64,000 bases of DNA from Rachycentron canadum (lineage: Eukaryota > Chordata > Actinopteri > Carangiformes > Rachycentridae): contig CM076651.1 of the NCBI GenBank assembly GCA_038496675.1, positions 20,001,133-20,065,132 on the forward strand, read 5' to 3'. Positions 11,633 through 24,317 of this stretch are shown here, in pieces. Below the pieces are notes generated by a model. That model was given only the letters and a program-made list of their open reading frames with translations, was not told the DNA's origin and did no database searches. Every line of letters starts with the position of its first letter. Position 1 is the first letter of the stretch. The position numbers and the translations under genes were made by a program.

Positions 11633-12492
11633 ATGAAGTACAAGAAACTCTCTCTAGACCCCCAAGATAAAAAATATGGCAAGGCAAAGGTCAGGGCAAG
11701 GGTATAAAACCATTTCTGAAGCTTTGAGTGCTCCCAGCAGCACAGTGACCTCACTGACTGTGAAACTGTGAAACCAGCGGGGCTCTTCCTAGAAATGGCC
11801 ATCCTGCAAACTGAGTATCGAGACCTTGGTCAGGGAGGCTCCAGAACACAATGGTCCCTCTAACAGTCTCAGAAGTCTTCTGCTGGGGAGAACCTGCTGG
11901 AAGGGCAACCATCACAGTAGCACTACACTGGTGACAGAAACAACTCTGGTGTATGACAACCTGCTTGGAGTTTGTCAAACATTTAAAGGACTCAGAGCAA
12001 GAGGAAAAAGATTCTTCGGTCTGGTAAGATCAGTGAAAGCTGTTCATGACCTGGCTAATACCATCCCTATAGTGAAGCTCTGTGGTGACAGCATTATGCT
12101 TTGGGCAGCTTCTCAGCAGCGGGGACAGGGAGACTGACCAGAATTAAAGGAAGGGTGAATGCAGCCAAATACAGACGTCCCTGAAGAAAACCTGCTCTGG
12201 AGTGCACAAGACCTGAGACCGGGGCGACAGTTCACCTTTCAGCATGATGATGACCCGAAGCATACATCCATGTCTCCGACTGCCCTTGAATGGCCTCGAC
12301 TTAAACCCCACAGAACATCTGAAAATTCACAGCCGTTCACAGGCACTTCACATCTAATCTGACAGATCTTGAGAGGATCTGCCAGGAAGATTGAGATAAA
12401 CTGTCCAAACCCAGATGTGTAAAGATTGTAGACTTTCCCAAGAAGACTCGAAGCTGCATTTACAGCCAAAGGCGCTTCCACTGCAATAAAGT
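11633..12492 (+). pseudogene. Tc1-type transposase pseudogene (DDE/D family)
   Basis: Working relatives are transposases of about 340 residues with two N-terminal helix-turn-helix domains and a DDE/D catalytic domain; they cut and paste the element at TA sites in the nucleus. The equivalent of the usual start is ATG at 11633. Family landmarks survive in scattered frames. Residues TIPIVKLCGDSIMLWAASQQ (about 12059-12118) match the glycine-rich segment before the second Asp. FQHDDDPKHTS (about 12236-12268) keeps the second catalytic Asp. A DLNPTEH-like stretch (about 12297-12317) keeps the third acidic position, but in a different frame. The motif around the first catalytic Asp (normally SDET) reads as TCTGGTAAGATC near 12018-12029, so GAT has become GGT. 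Several stops and frameshifts, and a deletion before the first Asp, rule out function. Element ends on both sides support the call. Confidence 0.85.
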
Positions 12493-12675
12493 GTCTGAAT
12501 ACTTATGAAAACAATAGATTTCAGTTTTTGAGTTTTAGTAAATTTTCAAACATTCCTAAAAATAAATATTTTCACATGCATTGTCAGTACAGGTTACTGA
12601 GTGATGTGTCATGGGCAGAAATGGTAGTTATATCAATTTAGAATTAAACACAACACAATAAAGTGTACAAAAAGT

Positions 12676-12708
12676 AAAGGGGTCTGTATATTTTGTGAAG
12701 CCACTGTA
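12676..12708 (+). repeat. Right terminal inverted repeat of the Tc1 remnant
   Basis: Reads AAAGGGGTCTGTATATTTTG, then TGAAGCCACTG ending at TA, the expected target dinucleotide. It is better preserved than the left end. Confidence 0.8.
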
Positions 12709-15700
12709 CAAACAGTTGCTGCAGGGGTGATTACAAAACCAGTGCTACCAATAAATATCTTGTCTGCTACGTCAAACATTATTGTAAGTATGAAATAAAA
12801 ACCCCTGCATACAGATTTACCGTAATTGTATGACTAATTTTCATCAAGATAGTCTGTCTGCTTTAAATGACCTTCTCACTTTATAAACTTTCCCAATTTA
12901 AAGTTTCATAACAAGTAAATACAGTCTGATAATGCAATTACATGTACTATATTTTAGTATTTAAATAACAAACTCCTATCTGTCTCAATTAAAGGCTATA
13001 TTTTCTGGTTCCAGTGGTCAGATAGCCAAAACTAAATTTGGATTTTTGCAAAAATAATTTTGCCACAACTTCCGCTCGGAACCTGTTTTTAATCGTAAAA
13101 CATGCTCTTCCTCAGCAGATGGAGTTTGTCATATTTCTTACTTTTCTTTAAGGATATCTTCAAATTTTTTTAATCTGTATTATCTGTATTTAAAAAAAAA
13201 GAATCAATGTGTGGTTTTCATTCCTGTCAGCTTAAGGACTGACTGCTCAGACAACAGATCCAGATTAACTTTAAACCAGAAGAACTGAAAAATCCATGTT
13301 CACATGAGTTACCCACAAAGAACCTTAGCTAATTTTGTTTAGAAAAACAAAAAAAACACAAAACTTATCTTCAAACACAGGAATCAAACTAGCAGACCGA
13401 CTTCCTCAATTGGCCTCATCTATTTTCGAGAAATGACCTTCAGTGACAATAGCAACTGCAACACATTAACCTGTGAAGATGGATAAAACTGGGGCAATGG
13501 AAAGGTCACGGTAAACAAGCCTTGACTTTACAGGACACAAGCAGGCTGAATGACACAGAGAGCTCCTGCAATAATGTTACTGATGCTAGGAGTATGCAAG
13601 TGAATCTGTCAGAAATGACAGAACAGAGAGGCGCTTTTTAAAAAGTTTGGAAAAGCAAAGTTACTGAAGAGGTTGACATCAAAACAATGCCAGCCTGATC
13701 TTTCATCTCTGCGTTTGTGTGCTATTAAAAATAAAACGGCGTTAAATGCACATCTTGAGCTGCACAACTTGCTCTACCCTCTGTTTCCTGTATACATGTT
13801 GGAAAGGTCACTTTGTGGGTGGAAAGAAAACATCATCTATATGCATATGCCCATCAGACCAATGAAGCCAGGTTCTTGCCAGTTGGCCAGTCAGTCTCGA
13901 TCAGCAGAAAGCAAATGAAAATGGGAACTGAGAGGAGAATTTACTCAGTGACTCTGACAAAAACAAAGAGCCTAAGATGCATAATTAGGCTGCAGTCCAG
14001 GCTGTGAGCAGAAACATGCCAGTTGGCAAACTAGGCACTTAGGCTCCTGCTGGGACGTCTAGCAGGGAAGCTGGGTCTGCAAAGACCAAAAACAACGGGC
14101 ACTGTGGTGACATTTTCTGAAAACACTTCAGCACTATAACCTGATTTGTAGATGTAACTTTGTGACCCCCACCCTCCCCCAAACTCACTCTATCCCCACT
14201 CCTCCCCCTCAGTACACACTAAAGTCTCCCAGCAAATATTTTGATGTTAAATGGATGTTGGTATAGCAGTTTGCTCCAGTGCTGGAAACTGCTGTAAATA
14301 AAGCACTTAAATAAAAGCAGGGACATCTGTCATCGAAAGCTGCTGTATTGGTTTTATAGTTTTATGAATTCCAGAGCTAAATATTTTTCTGGTTTAAGAT
14401 CAAAACTGCTCAAAAGTTTTACCATGCCTGCCTCGTGAATGTTTTGTGCTTGACATTTTACAGGAACAGTCTGAAATTCATTCATCAGCGTTAAATAAGT
14501 GTCTCTTCTTCAACCTGTGATCAGAGGAGGGAGACAAATTAATATTAAGTGCTATTGTGTTGTAAATGCTACAGATATCATTTGAGGAATTTCTTTGTGT
14601 AACACCTTGCATGCATGTTGTATCTGGCTCTTAAGGGCTGTACTGCAGTTAACTGTGAATGTGTAATTGTAATTGGGGTCCAGTGTCCTCACTTTAGCCT
14701 CTCAGGCTACATGTAGGCCGCCCTACTCATTAACTGGTCAGACAGTATGCCTGAGTAATAAGATATGCAGACACCTCTCAAGGGTGGAATGTATATATTA
14801 ATCTATATTACTCTAACTTTGGCAACATGTAATAATATTTCTTTCTTAAAATCAGACATCGATTTAGGATAAGGACAGGTCATGTTTATATACATAACCA
14901 AATATTTTTAATAGTTATCAGGCCTTTAAAAATGAAACTAAGTATCAAGTAGTGTTCTATAATAAAGCCACTTCCATTATATATCTATCTCTTTTGTTAA
15001 CCTATATTATTCTACAAAAAACTAAACATTATCGTACATATAAATAAATACATGAATGTGTTATGGTGAAAAAACACAGAATCCCAGAATTCCTCTGAAA
15101 CCAAATGTGCACCCTTGTTAACTGTGTAGTGAAGTCAGTACGAAGGTCATATGGGAACACCGTGGAGTCTTAGTAATCATGTAGCAAACTGTAATCTTGC
15201 AGCGGTGCATTACAGCAGTCGAGAGATGTCAAAACAATGGATGATTTGTTCTAGCCGTTGGAAAGTGGAGGGTGTAGAAGTGTTCCTTACTTGAAAATAA
15301 CAGGACTGAATAACTGACATAATATGTCTAATATGATTCAACGATAAACCTTGGATTTCTGGAGCCTCCCGCAAGTCAATGCCCAGGAAAATGTCTAAAA
15401 ATTTTTTATTATTTGTACTCTTTCAGAGAAAACACATGCATTTTGAGGGAGACCGCAAACTAGCAGTGTCGCACCATTGCAGTTGTCACATACGCCAGCT
15501 CAACAGAGGCAGTTTAGTGCCCTCCATGCGCTGGATGTTGCTAAAAAAAAAATGCGACAAAATAACTACCCAGCTATTAAAAAGGTGGTGAGGGTAAAAA
15601 TTTTGAAGCATTGTCCTTTAGGACTGTCTGAGTTTCTCAAAATGGTCAAAAGGTGACGCAAGTCAAAAGGTATTCAGAGTTCTTGGTAAGAGTAAATGAG

Positions 15701-16999
15701 CCTGTTTAGGCTCTGTGCTAAAGCCAATAAAGCTGTCCAAAGTGCTGAACAAAGTGCGAGGCAGTTGCACTGTCCATGGTATCTGAACTGCAGAACCATA
15801 AGTGCTGTTCACATTTGTAGCCTTATCCATGAAGTCATAATCATATCCATCTGCAAAACACACACACACACACATACACATAACACATACAGTATACACA
15901 CAGAGGCAAGCAATTTGTACCCAAAAGTGGTATTTGGATGGCCAACGACATGAAAATGGTTTCAGTTCAGTCTAAATTTTGACCGCTACTTTAAAAAGCC
16001 TACTCAAAAGCAACGAGTTAAAGCCTCATAAAATTCTCACTCCCCCAAATTGAGGCCGAGCTACTTCACTTCAGATTTGAGTCATTACGTTAACATACAA
16101 CCCTTTGGAATAATATCTGGCTGATGCACAGACGCTATATTCTGTGCTGATGGCAGGGTGCTTTGCGTAAGTATAAAGCCGAGCAAGAATCGCTTTGGGG
16201 CGAGTGGAAACTGGGAAATGAATGCATCAATCAAAATGTTGGAATTGGTTATGAGTCCCAAAGGACAAATGAAACCCACATTGACGGGGTGAAAAAAAAA
16301 AGAATGCATACAACCACACTATAATACAACAATGCACAACAAACCATCAGATACATTTGATGAAGATGGCAATCTTCAAAGACTCCTTGGGCCATGACTA
16401 AAAAAAAAAAAAAATCTTGTTCAATAAAAGCAAACAGAATTCATGGAAGGAAGTGAGGTAATATAACAATAAACCTTGTCGTCAAGGAAGAACAACAAAG
16501 CAATAGAGAAACTTTTGTGGAGTTGTAAATGCTAATGACATAATTTAACATTTGTGAGGTGTTGTGCATTTCTGACTCGTTCATTTTCCTCTGAATTCCC
16601 AAGGGTACGTATAAAACAATTTGCATCTGAGCCTCATTTACTTGTGAAAACAGCGTAGCAGTGTTTGCTGCAGTTGGTCTGATCAATGGATATTATTGGT
16701 TTTGTTTTACAGTGTGGGGCTATATGTCATACTTTAAGCACCAGTCATAGTTCTCTCCACTTTTACTGCTCTCATCAATAACCCTGTATGTCTGTGGGAT
16801 GGTGCAGTGCAGAACAGCTGAAGCTGCAACAATACTGAGGATTACTTTGGGGCCAGCAGAACAAACTGAAGACATCTTACATTATCACCTATTAAGATCG
16901 ATATGGCTAATGTGTTTCCAATTGCACATTTACACATAAAGCCCAGTAGACATAACAACATCAGTTTGTGTTTTGTGTCCACTTAAGAAATTTGCCGTA
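12709..16999. other. Unannotated sequence
   Basis: No gene is supported. Frames at 13673-13918, 13813-14007, 15379-15591 and 15696-15953 lack domains, and the last runs through a CA array. A C-rich, almost G-free patch lies at about 14165-14212. Short A-runs occur at about 16290 and 16401-16414. Confidence 0.55.
15858..15874. repeat. Short (CA)n microsatellite
   Basis: About eight CA units, continuing as imperfect CATACACATAACACATAC. Confidence 0.85.
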
Positions 17000-17155
17000 A
17001 GTCCAATATCACTTCTCTATTAACTTTGTTTTGGTCTCCACCAAATCCTGAGGGAAATATCTGACTCTTTAGTTGCTAAATGTCACATCAAGCAGTTTGC
17101 AGACTGGCCTTTTGGTGCTGGGTAGGTAGATTATGATTTAAGGCTTGTGCAAAAA
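17000..17155 (+). repeat. Dispersed repeat fragment, family B (copy 1)
   Basis: It contains TGTTTTGGTCTCCACCAAAT, then ATCTGACTCTTTAGTTGCTA and later TTGGTGCTGGGTAGGTAG. The first part is matched on the opposite strand at 57575-57640, which in reverse complement reads TGTTTTGGTCTCCACCATCT and then GGCTCCTTAGCTGCAAGATG. The shared order over 50-60 bases between distant loci, plus recall of similar teleost repeats, supports an interspersed repeat of unknown class. Confidence 0.6.
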
Positions 17156-18931
17156 TCATTTGCTGTTCCCTTTGAAACTTTGAAACTGAAAACACAGCAA
17201 AGTAACTAAATTAAAAACTTAAAAAAATATAATATTTATGAAACTCCTGGTTCATTTTAGCTGTAATATTATTTATCTATACATTAAGTATAGCAAGTAC
17301 AGCAAGTAAAGCAGGTCTTAGTTACCTAATCTTCATCAAATATATAGAAACTTTTAAACCTTTCCGGACCCTGGAGGGTAACAGGTATACGATATATGGG
17401 TCATAGAATAAACAGAGAGCGGTTATGTCCCCTTTCATGTCGAAATGGAGTAAAAACAAATATATTATAAAGCAAGACAGGGATGATGCCACAGAAATAC
17501 AGACTCTAAGCAAATAAAAGTATGTTTACCTTTATATTTTGCCACAGCCTTCAGGTGTTATATTAACCATGAACTGAAACTACTGAACTCTGACAATAAC
17601 CTTCTGTCACTGATCTTAACTTTTACTCAGTGTTTTCACAGTGACTAGAAAATTTAGGAACCCATGAACAGTACAGGATTACAGCCACTTCAACAGCTGC
17701 TGCAGCTTCATGTTCACTTTCCCCAAACCACAAAGGATTGTGAATTTGTCCCTCAGTAATTGCCTGAAGATTTATGAATGTAAAAATGTAGATGGAAAGC
17801 TGGAGCTCGTTGGCAGTAGGATGAAGAGGCTGTGCCGACTGGAAGTGAAACCTACCAACAGTGTTACTGCAGGAGCAGTGAGAGTGATACTGGGACAGAT
17901 TTACAGTAAAATATTCCAAGCTGTTCCTTGTACAGTTTTGCACAATTTTAAGCCTTTAGCACTTATAAGTGTTAAGTCATTAATAAGGGTTAAACAACCC
18001 ATCAGGTCAGTTGTAAATGTTACTTAAATGTTCATGAATAGATTTTTTTTTGTAGACACTATGGTCAAACATCTCATTGAAGAGGTTAAAAAGACAAAAC
18101 AAGTATGTTGGATCCAATACAAAAGTTGTCTCTATAAACCGGTACAAAAGATTAGTAAATGCTTAAGAGTCAGACAGTTTCTTGTTAGCTTTTACCAACG
18201 ATTGTACTGATTTCTTCAGTGTAACAACAAAATTATTATTTAAGTTTGTAAAAAGTTTGTATACAATGTATATACACAAATATATAATTCAATCATCTTA
18301 ACATATAAAGTGCTCTCACCTTGTTTTTGTGCCTTTCTTATTTAATGTCTACCTGTCTGTCTGCCATCATAAACCATTGAAAATAGCAATTCGCTTTTTT
18401 GACAATTAATCTAAAACAATGAATATACAGACATTCAGAGGAAAACAGAAAGTCAAGTCAAAGTCGCACATCACCACTTTCAGCTGGTGTTCTTAGCTTA
18501 TCTCTTTATGATATATAAGGTTTCTTTATGGTGCTGTCAATAAAACATATATTTGACACACAGACACCGTGTCATATTTTTTAAACTGTTTTGTGTTTTA
18601 AATCATAATCTGCAAAGTAACTGCAAGAATACTATCTCTATAAAATGCAATGAAGTAGATAATGTATCAGAAAATGGACTCAAGCAAAGCACGTCCTGTC
18701 ACTGGTTCTCTCATTGCTTTATATGTCAATGCATATTCTGTTGCTAACTTTTCTTTCTGTGTCACTATGTGCCATTTACATTTTAGCTTTTCTCCATAGA
18801 AAGTGCTTCGTTCTGCAGCGTCCATGTTCATTCATTCTGGAGACACCCAGAAGGAGACTGGAGGCCAGGGTTCAATCAGCATAGTTATTTTTGTGTTCAA
18901 AACATCTTCCACCTCTCTTATTTCTTTCAGT

Positions 18932-18933
<2 letters not shown>
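17156..18933. other. Unannotated sequence
   Basis: Frames at 17623-17943 (-) and 17710-18027 (+) are about 105 codons each, overlap in antisense and show no domain. AT-rich, with no repeat recognised. Confidence 0.55.

Positions 18934-18977
<44 letters not shown>
18934..18977. repeat. (CA)n microsatellite
   Basis: Twenty-two CA units, followed by imperfect GACACACGGACGC. Confidence 0.97.
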
Positions 18978-18982
<5 letters not shown>

Positions 18983-19301
18983 ACGGACGCATTGGGACGC
19001 ACCAGAGGACATCACACATTGCCTTTGACTTTGCTATTTCTTGCCGGCAGTTGTGGGAGGGAGGGTATGAAGGAGGGAGAGAGGGGTGACAGGTTCTCTG
19101 ACCAACCGAGCTTTGCCAACTATAATTGGAGTTCAGGAGGTAGTAGGGGCTGCTGGGTATAATTGGACAGCAGCCAGGAACTTGTGTGGATGGTTGTCTA
19201 AGCCTCGCTCCCCCTTTCACCGGCCATCTCAATTACTCCCCTGGTACAAGGCTCCTCACCGCCAGGCCACTGACACAGCAACCTCAATTTCTCTCTAAAA
19301 A

Positions 19302-19371
19302 GTGTGTGTGTGTTTGTGTTTTGTACGTGTGTATGTATGAACGTGCGGGCGTGTGTGGGTGGTGGTGGTTG
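19302..19371. repeat. GT-rich imperfect repeat
   Basis: A run of GTGTGTGTG followed by interrupted GT, GTAT and GGTGGTGG units. All on the + strand it is G/T-rich, the opposite strand sense to the neighbouring CA arrays. Confidence 0.8.
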
Positions 19372-19539
19372 CGAGGGGTTTATTGAGGCTCAGTCATCAT
19401 TGGGACCATGGCGAAGCCATTGAGAGAACGACTAGTTTGCCTCTATCATGTGAGAGTAGATGGACATGTTCAGTCATCTGTGCAGAATAATCCCAGATTT
19501 ACGAGAGCACACAGAGTTACAGTGCAAGAGCTTCCCAGA

Positions 19540-19541
<2 letters not shown>

Positions 19542-19608
<67 letters not shown>
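19542..19608. repeat. (CA)n microsatellite, 67 bases
   Basis: Uninterrupted AC/CA repeat. Open frames of this region consisting of Thr-His or Cys-Val repeats are artefacts of it. Confidence 0.97.
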
Positions 19609-19609
<1 letters not shown>

Positions 19610-19677
19610 CTTTAGTGCTCACATAGTGAAAGATGGTGACACGGGCGGCTGGAGGAACAAACACATACAGTGCACTG

Positions 19678-19777
<100 letters not shown>

Positions 19778-21740
19778 AGAGGAGAATGACAGTAATTTGC
19801 TGTACTTGTTTGGCTTTCTTTTCTTCAGCCTGGAGACCCTCATGTTGCGCTGAACGCCCCATCGGCTCTGCTCACAACAATCATCACCACTCCCCAACTG
19901 AACGTAATTAAAGCTATTTTCAATGGCCAGTACTGACAGGGGGGTGAGAGAAGAGCATTGTGCTGCTCCAACTGTCAACTATAACAAATGAGTAAGCAGT
20001 TTACTTGTTGTGGTTCAGTATTTTGGTTGTGAAAACCATTCTTGTCTTTGACACAAAGACACTCAAGTTATTTAAATAGCTGTCGTTGCTATATACTTTT
20101 CTTTTTTGCTGAAATGAAGATGCGAGGATGACGTGCACGAGGCAATGCTCTGACTTTTACTGTCTTGTGTCTGACTGATGATCAGTCTTTTTTGTGTGTA
20201 TAATAAAATCACATAAATGAACGTTAGCTGAAAATTCAGAGACCACTTTTTTTCACCTTCCAAGCTACATGCAGCCCCAAAAAACCTCCATCAAGAAGGT
20301 GCGGAAGCTGGTTTGTTGCCTGGGAGACTAAATCCAGGGCAACACATCAGCACTCAGAAAGATAATGCTGATTTCTTTTCGGGTTGACTGCAAGTTCTTT
20401 GGAGCTGTGTTGACCGTGAGTCTTTTCCTGGGTGCTCCTGTGTTGCCTCCCCCATATGAAAACGTTCAGCTCGGGTGAAATAGAGACTCAAACTGCTGAG
20501 CTACAGATTCAGTTTCTGTTTAAAGCCAAAAGCCCTTGACTCAACTTTTTTTTTCACAGAGAGGATTAGTAAGAAGCGAGGAGTATCCTGGCAGACAACT
20601 TCCATCCTCTTCTCAGCCAGTTTGAGCCTTTCAACTCCAGGTGGCGCTATGTGGTTCTTCAGTCCCAAGTGCCATCAATATTCTTGACTTCACAAAGGGA
20701 CTAGTTTCTTCTATTCCAAAGGCTTTTCTTATGTGGTTTGACGTGACAGCCCAGTCCAGTCGTGATCACACCATTTCGACCTCATGCACTCCACTGCGTA
20801 CATTTCTGATTGAGGCATGAAGCAGACATTTGCAGTTGAACTGAGTGGCACCTCAGGTTGCCACAGGTGCCCTTATCTTCAGACACAATGAACACTGGGA
20901 TAAACCAGCACATTGCGGAGCCCACTCCGCAGCTTCCCAATGCTGGTTTTTGTGTTATGTTGACAATATGTGACAGCATGATAATGCAGCGAAATGCTAA
21001 ACATCTTGAGTGTTAAATGGCTGAGTCGCTCCAGTGAACACACGTTTGTATTTCTCATGGCAGACAAAATAAACACGCTAAGCTACGGTGTTTAAAGGAG
21101 GCAACCTCCTTGGCCCACCACACACTTTTCTGCAGGTGAGATACTGTATAGCAAGTGCTTTACGCTATGTAAGCCTGCAATATTCTTGCTAGTGAGGAAT
21201 GAATGGATTTTCTGGGAGTAAGAACTTATGACAGCTAATTAGTGAGCCAGATGACAACTGTGCGTCAGTGTTTAGAAAAAAAAAAGAGAAGAAAAGGAAA
21301 AAAGGACCTTCTTTAAAAAAGTTTTAGCAGCACATGCTGACATGTTTGAGCATTGCGGTAAAAAAGGAAAAAAAAAGGAGAAAAATAAAAAGATTTAGAA
21401 ACGTTAGCATTAAAAGAACACACATGCACTTTCCCCTCAAATTATGGACTGAAATGTCAGAGAGCTAACAGGGCTTCGCTTATTTAGTGGGTGATTTGAT
21501 GCACAGAGAATCTCTTAATTTAGTTGGTGCTCAATTGGTGCTTCTTAGACAGCAGAAGGGGTTATTTATCTTCTCCACTAAAGCCTTTATCCCCTTCCCT
21601 TCACACACAAGCATCAGAACTAAATGCTCTGCCTTTTTTTTGCAGCCACCTTAACTTTTATTAGGGGATCAGAGAGTGTGCAAACACTGGTCTGATGGGA
21701 GCCATAATCAATCCCTTAAGAACAGAGGCTGTTGTCGGAT

Positions 21741-21783
21741 AAAAAAAAAAAAAAAAAAAGAAAAAAGAAAAAAAAAAAAAAAA
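21741..21783. repeat. A-rich tract with G interruptions
   Basis: Forty-odd bases of A interrupted by two single Gs, preceded by GTTGTCGGAT and followed by CAAGG. Confidence 0.9.
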
Positions 21784-21953
21784 CAAGGATCCGCCTCTCT
21801 CTATACCATCTATTTACCTCCCCGGGACTTTGGACCCTTGGGGGGATGCTTTCTTAGGGGGGAAAAGGGTAGATAGCTATAGTGGATTCCTTAATTGGGA
21901 GGTGTTTGGTCTTGTCTGTGGTCAAAAGAGTTAACCCCAGTGGAAATACTCCC

Positions 21954-21975
21954 TGGTTAACCTGGGTTAACCTGG
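21954..21975. repeat. Tandem pair of GGTTAACC palindromes
   Basis: The sequence reads GGTTAACCTGGGTTAACC, giving two identical 8-base palindromes separated by TG, within a 10-base direct repeat unit. GTTAAC-type words occur in HNF1-like homeodomain sites, but no full HNF1 site is present. Functional meaning is unknown. Confidence 0.5.
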
Positions 21976-22952
21976 CCTTGTATGTCCCCAACACTCCCCA
22001 CTGATGGAAAAATATAGGGGGCTATTACGCAGAGACAGACCATCTGGGTCTGTTATGGGCAGCCTTGAGGGGCTAAGAGGAGTGAGGGATGGTGGGGGTG
22101 GGGTGTTGTTCCTGTTCTGCTCCAATCACCCTCTTTCTTCTTCTTCTGCGCCCTCTTTCTTTCTCAGGTCAAAGAAGCAAATAAGCTCAAAGGTTAGCTC
22201 ATTATTCCACACAGAGACAAATTCAAGGAGTTTTTCATGGTGCTGTAAACAAGGGTTTAAAAATGTATGAAATGTCTCCAAGTCAGCAGAAAAATTATCC
22301 TCAGATTTTACATAAATCCCACAGCCTCCTGTTGAAAAGAGGATAATTGCTGCCTTTGAATGGAATTTGTGAGATTATATTTTCAATCTGGCAAATTGGG
22401 CACAAATATGCATTCACATGATTTCAACAACGCTGTGGTTAGGTGACTGAAAACAAAAACGGACATTACTTTGGCCCCTTCAAAAAAGGCAAATGGTCAT
22501 ATGCTGATGTTTAAGACACGTAATCTTCATCATGTTCACCAACCTAGTTTAGTTTGTTAGCACTGAACATGTCAATGTCATTATCTTATTGTAGAAATAT
22601 TTCAGTAACAACAATAACCACATGGTTACCGTTGTGCAGTTTAGACACAAAAACTAATTAAGGTCTAGATTTCGGCAAACATTGTGGTTTGAGTTAAAAT
22701 GTTTTTCTTAAGATTTGCAGACCTTCATTGTCATGGTTTCAATAGTAAACGTGATTAGTTGTGGAGTGGTCACGGATGGAAAAATCACATTATTTGTTTC
22801 ACACTGGACTTTGTTTCTCTTTAAACAACTTTGTCTTTGCTCCCATCATAACTACTATGGCCACTATAGATCATCTGATGTAATCGCAATAAGATGCTTG
22901 CACATACAACCTATGGGGTCATTGTTATGAGACAGTCTTGAATTTCCTTTTC

Positions 22953-23035
22953 AAACTTCCATCGCAAGCCATCCAGTAGTTGTGGAGATAGTTTGGTCTG
23001 GACCAAGCGGCAATCACCAAACAAGTGTACCGACG
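22953..23035 (-). repeat. Dispersed repeat fragment, family C (copy 1)
   Basis: It reads CATCGCAAGCCATCCAGTAG, TTGTGGAGATAGTTTGGTCT and GGACCAAGCGG. In reverse complement the left part aligns with the start of the copy at 51155-51585 (TCTCAAAAACTATTCATGG). The GATA-TTT-GTCTGGACC phrase is shared with the copy at 63778-63920. Three mutually consistent copies in the window support a real interspersed repeat of teleost type. Class not assigned. Confidence 0.65.
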
Positions 23036-24226
23036 TATCTTTACCACAGGTTTACTCGGCTCCGGCTTTGATCTCAGATCTCCTTCATCTTTTCCACCCA
23101 CTCTTTGTTCATTGTCTTCATCTTGTCCTTCTGTTACCATGGGCAGCTTAAATACCTGCTGCCCCACTCCACCCATTCTGTTTGAGAACAAACAGCGACA
23201 GGCTCAATTTAGACCTAGACACAGAGCACCCTCTGAGAAACCGCCCTGCAAGCTCCTCCAGCAAAACACTCCCCGCTTATTTCTTTCTCTCTCCCATCTG
23301 TCTTTTTATCTTTGCCCATTGATGTAAATTACTTCAGTACCCTTTGTCTTAGCATTTACAGACCTGAGGAAACTGTCTTTTTAGTATGAGTGAGGAGCAC
23401 TGCAGCACTGTCACTGTGGTATGATCATACCTCTGTTATTGTTAAAGTAATTAATAAGGCTTCAATTAATGTAAGTGATTATCTGATTATTGCTGGTGAG
23501 GGGAAAGGCGCATCGTTTTTTTTTATATGCACAAAACAAAGTAAGAAAACAAGTACACAGCTAATTACTGCATTATAGGTTGAAAGAAGATTGAGAAGCC
23601 TAATACGTGTAGGGCTGCAGCCTCTAGGTCACATTCCCCCAGAACCTTCTTCTTTTTTGATATTTATATTTTTTTATATTTTATCCAATCACCTACTATA
23701 ACTGCTCAACTGACTGTTCTTTTATGTTTTCTCTTTCATTTTCAAAGATCTAAATGCTGATGGAAAGCAAAGTCATGGAATTGTGCCTCATTAATTTATT
23801 TACTTTACACCTAGATGTTTTGTATTTCATAAAAAAAAAGATGATGTTGTAATCCTAAAATGTAACTCTCTTTAAGTTTCTTAAAAGCTCAAAATATTCA
23901 CTTTCTTATATTATATATTCCCTCAGTCCAAGTGCTGTTAAAGAAGTTTGATAAATTTGTGTAAATGCATGGAGCTAATTGAATATTACAATTCTAAAGA
24001 ACATTATTTGAATTATCAAGTCTTGTTCATGTGTGGACAGCTTTCTCCTTTGATATGCACACAGCCCTTACTGCCAAAAGTTGTGCATTTATAATCCAAA
24101 GCAAATGTTGCATTGGATCCCCCTCATTAATTATTTCGGGGCCAAAATGTAATATTTATGAAAAATGATGAGAAAAGATTAACAGAACAGAACTGTAGTT
24201 GGTTGTGCATTAATCAGTACATATAG

Positions 24227-24228
<2 letters not shown>
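23036..24228. other. Unannotated sequence
   Basis: A 100-codon frame at 23025-23327 (+) overlaps the edge of repeat C and shows no domain. The rest is AT-rich without a recognised feature. Confidence 0.55.

Positions 24229-24317
<89 letters not shown>
24229..24317. repeat. Compound (AC)n-(AT)n microsatellite
   Basis: Thirty-six AC units (24229-24300) pass directly into eight AT units (24301-24317). This is the longest uninterrupted dinucleotide array in the window. Confidence 0.97.

Larger units (their letters stand above)
11288..12708 (+). mobile_element. Decayed Tc1-type DNA transposon with both ends
   Basis: A Tc1/mariner element of about 1.42 kb. The right end (12676-12708) reads GGGGTCTGTATATTTTGTGA then AGCCACTG before TA. 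Its reverse complement is mirrored by the decayed left end TA-GCTTCAGAAATTACTTAGAC at 11288-11310. Inside both ends lie the subterminal phrases typical of the fish Tc1 family (near TTTAGACCCTTTAC on the left and GTGTCTGAATACTTATG on the right). The body carries a broken transposase in + orientation. Full-length relatives are about 1.6 kb, so this copy has lost some 200 bases by internal deletion. Frameshifts, stops and divergent ends show that it is old and immobile. The family assignment comes from recall and was not checked against a database. Confidence 0.88.
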
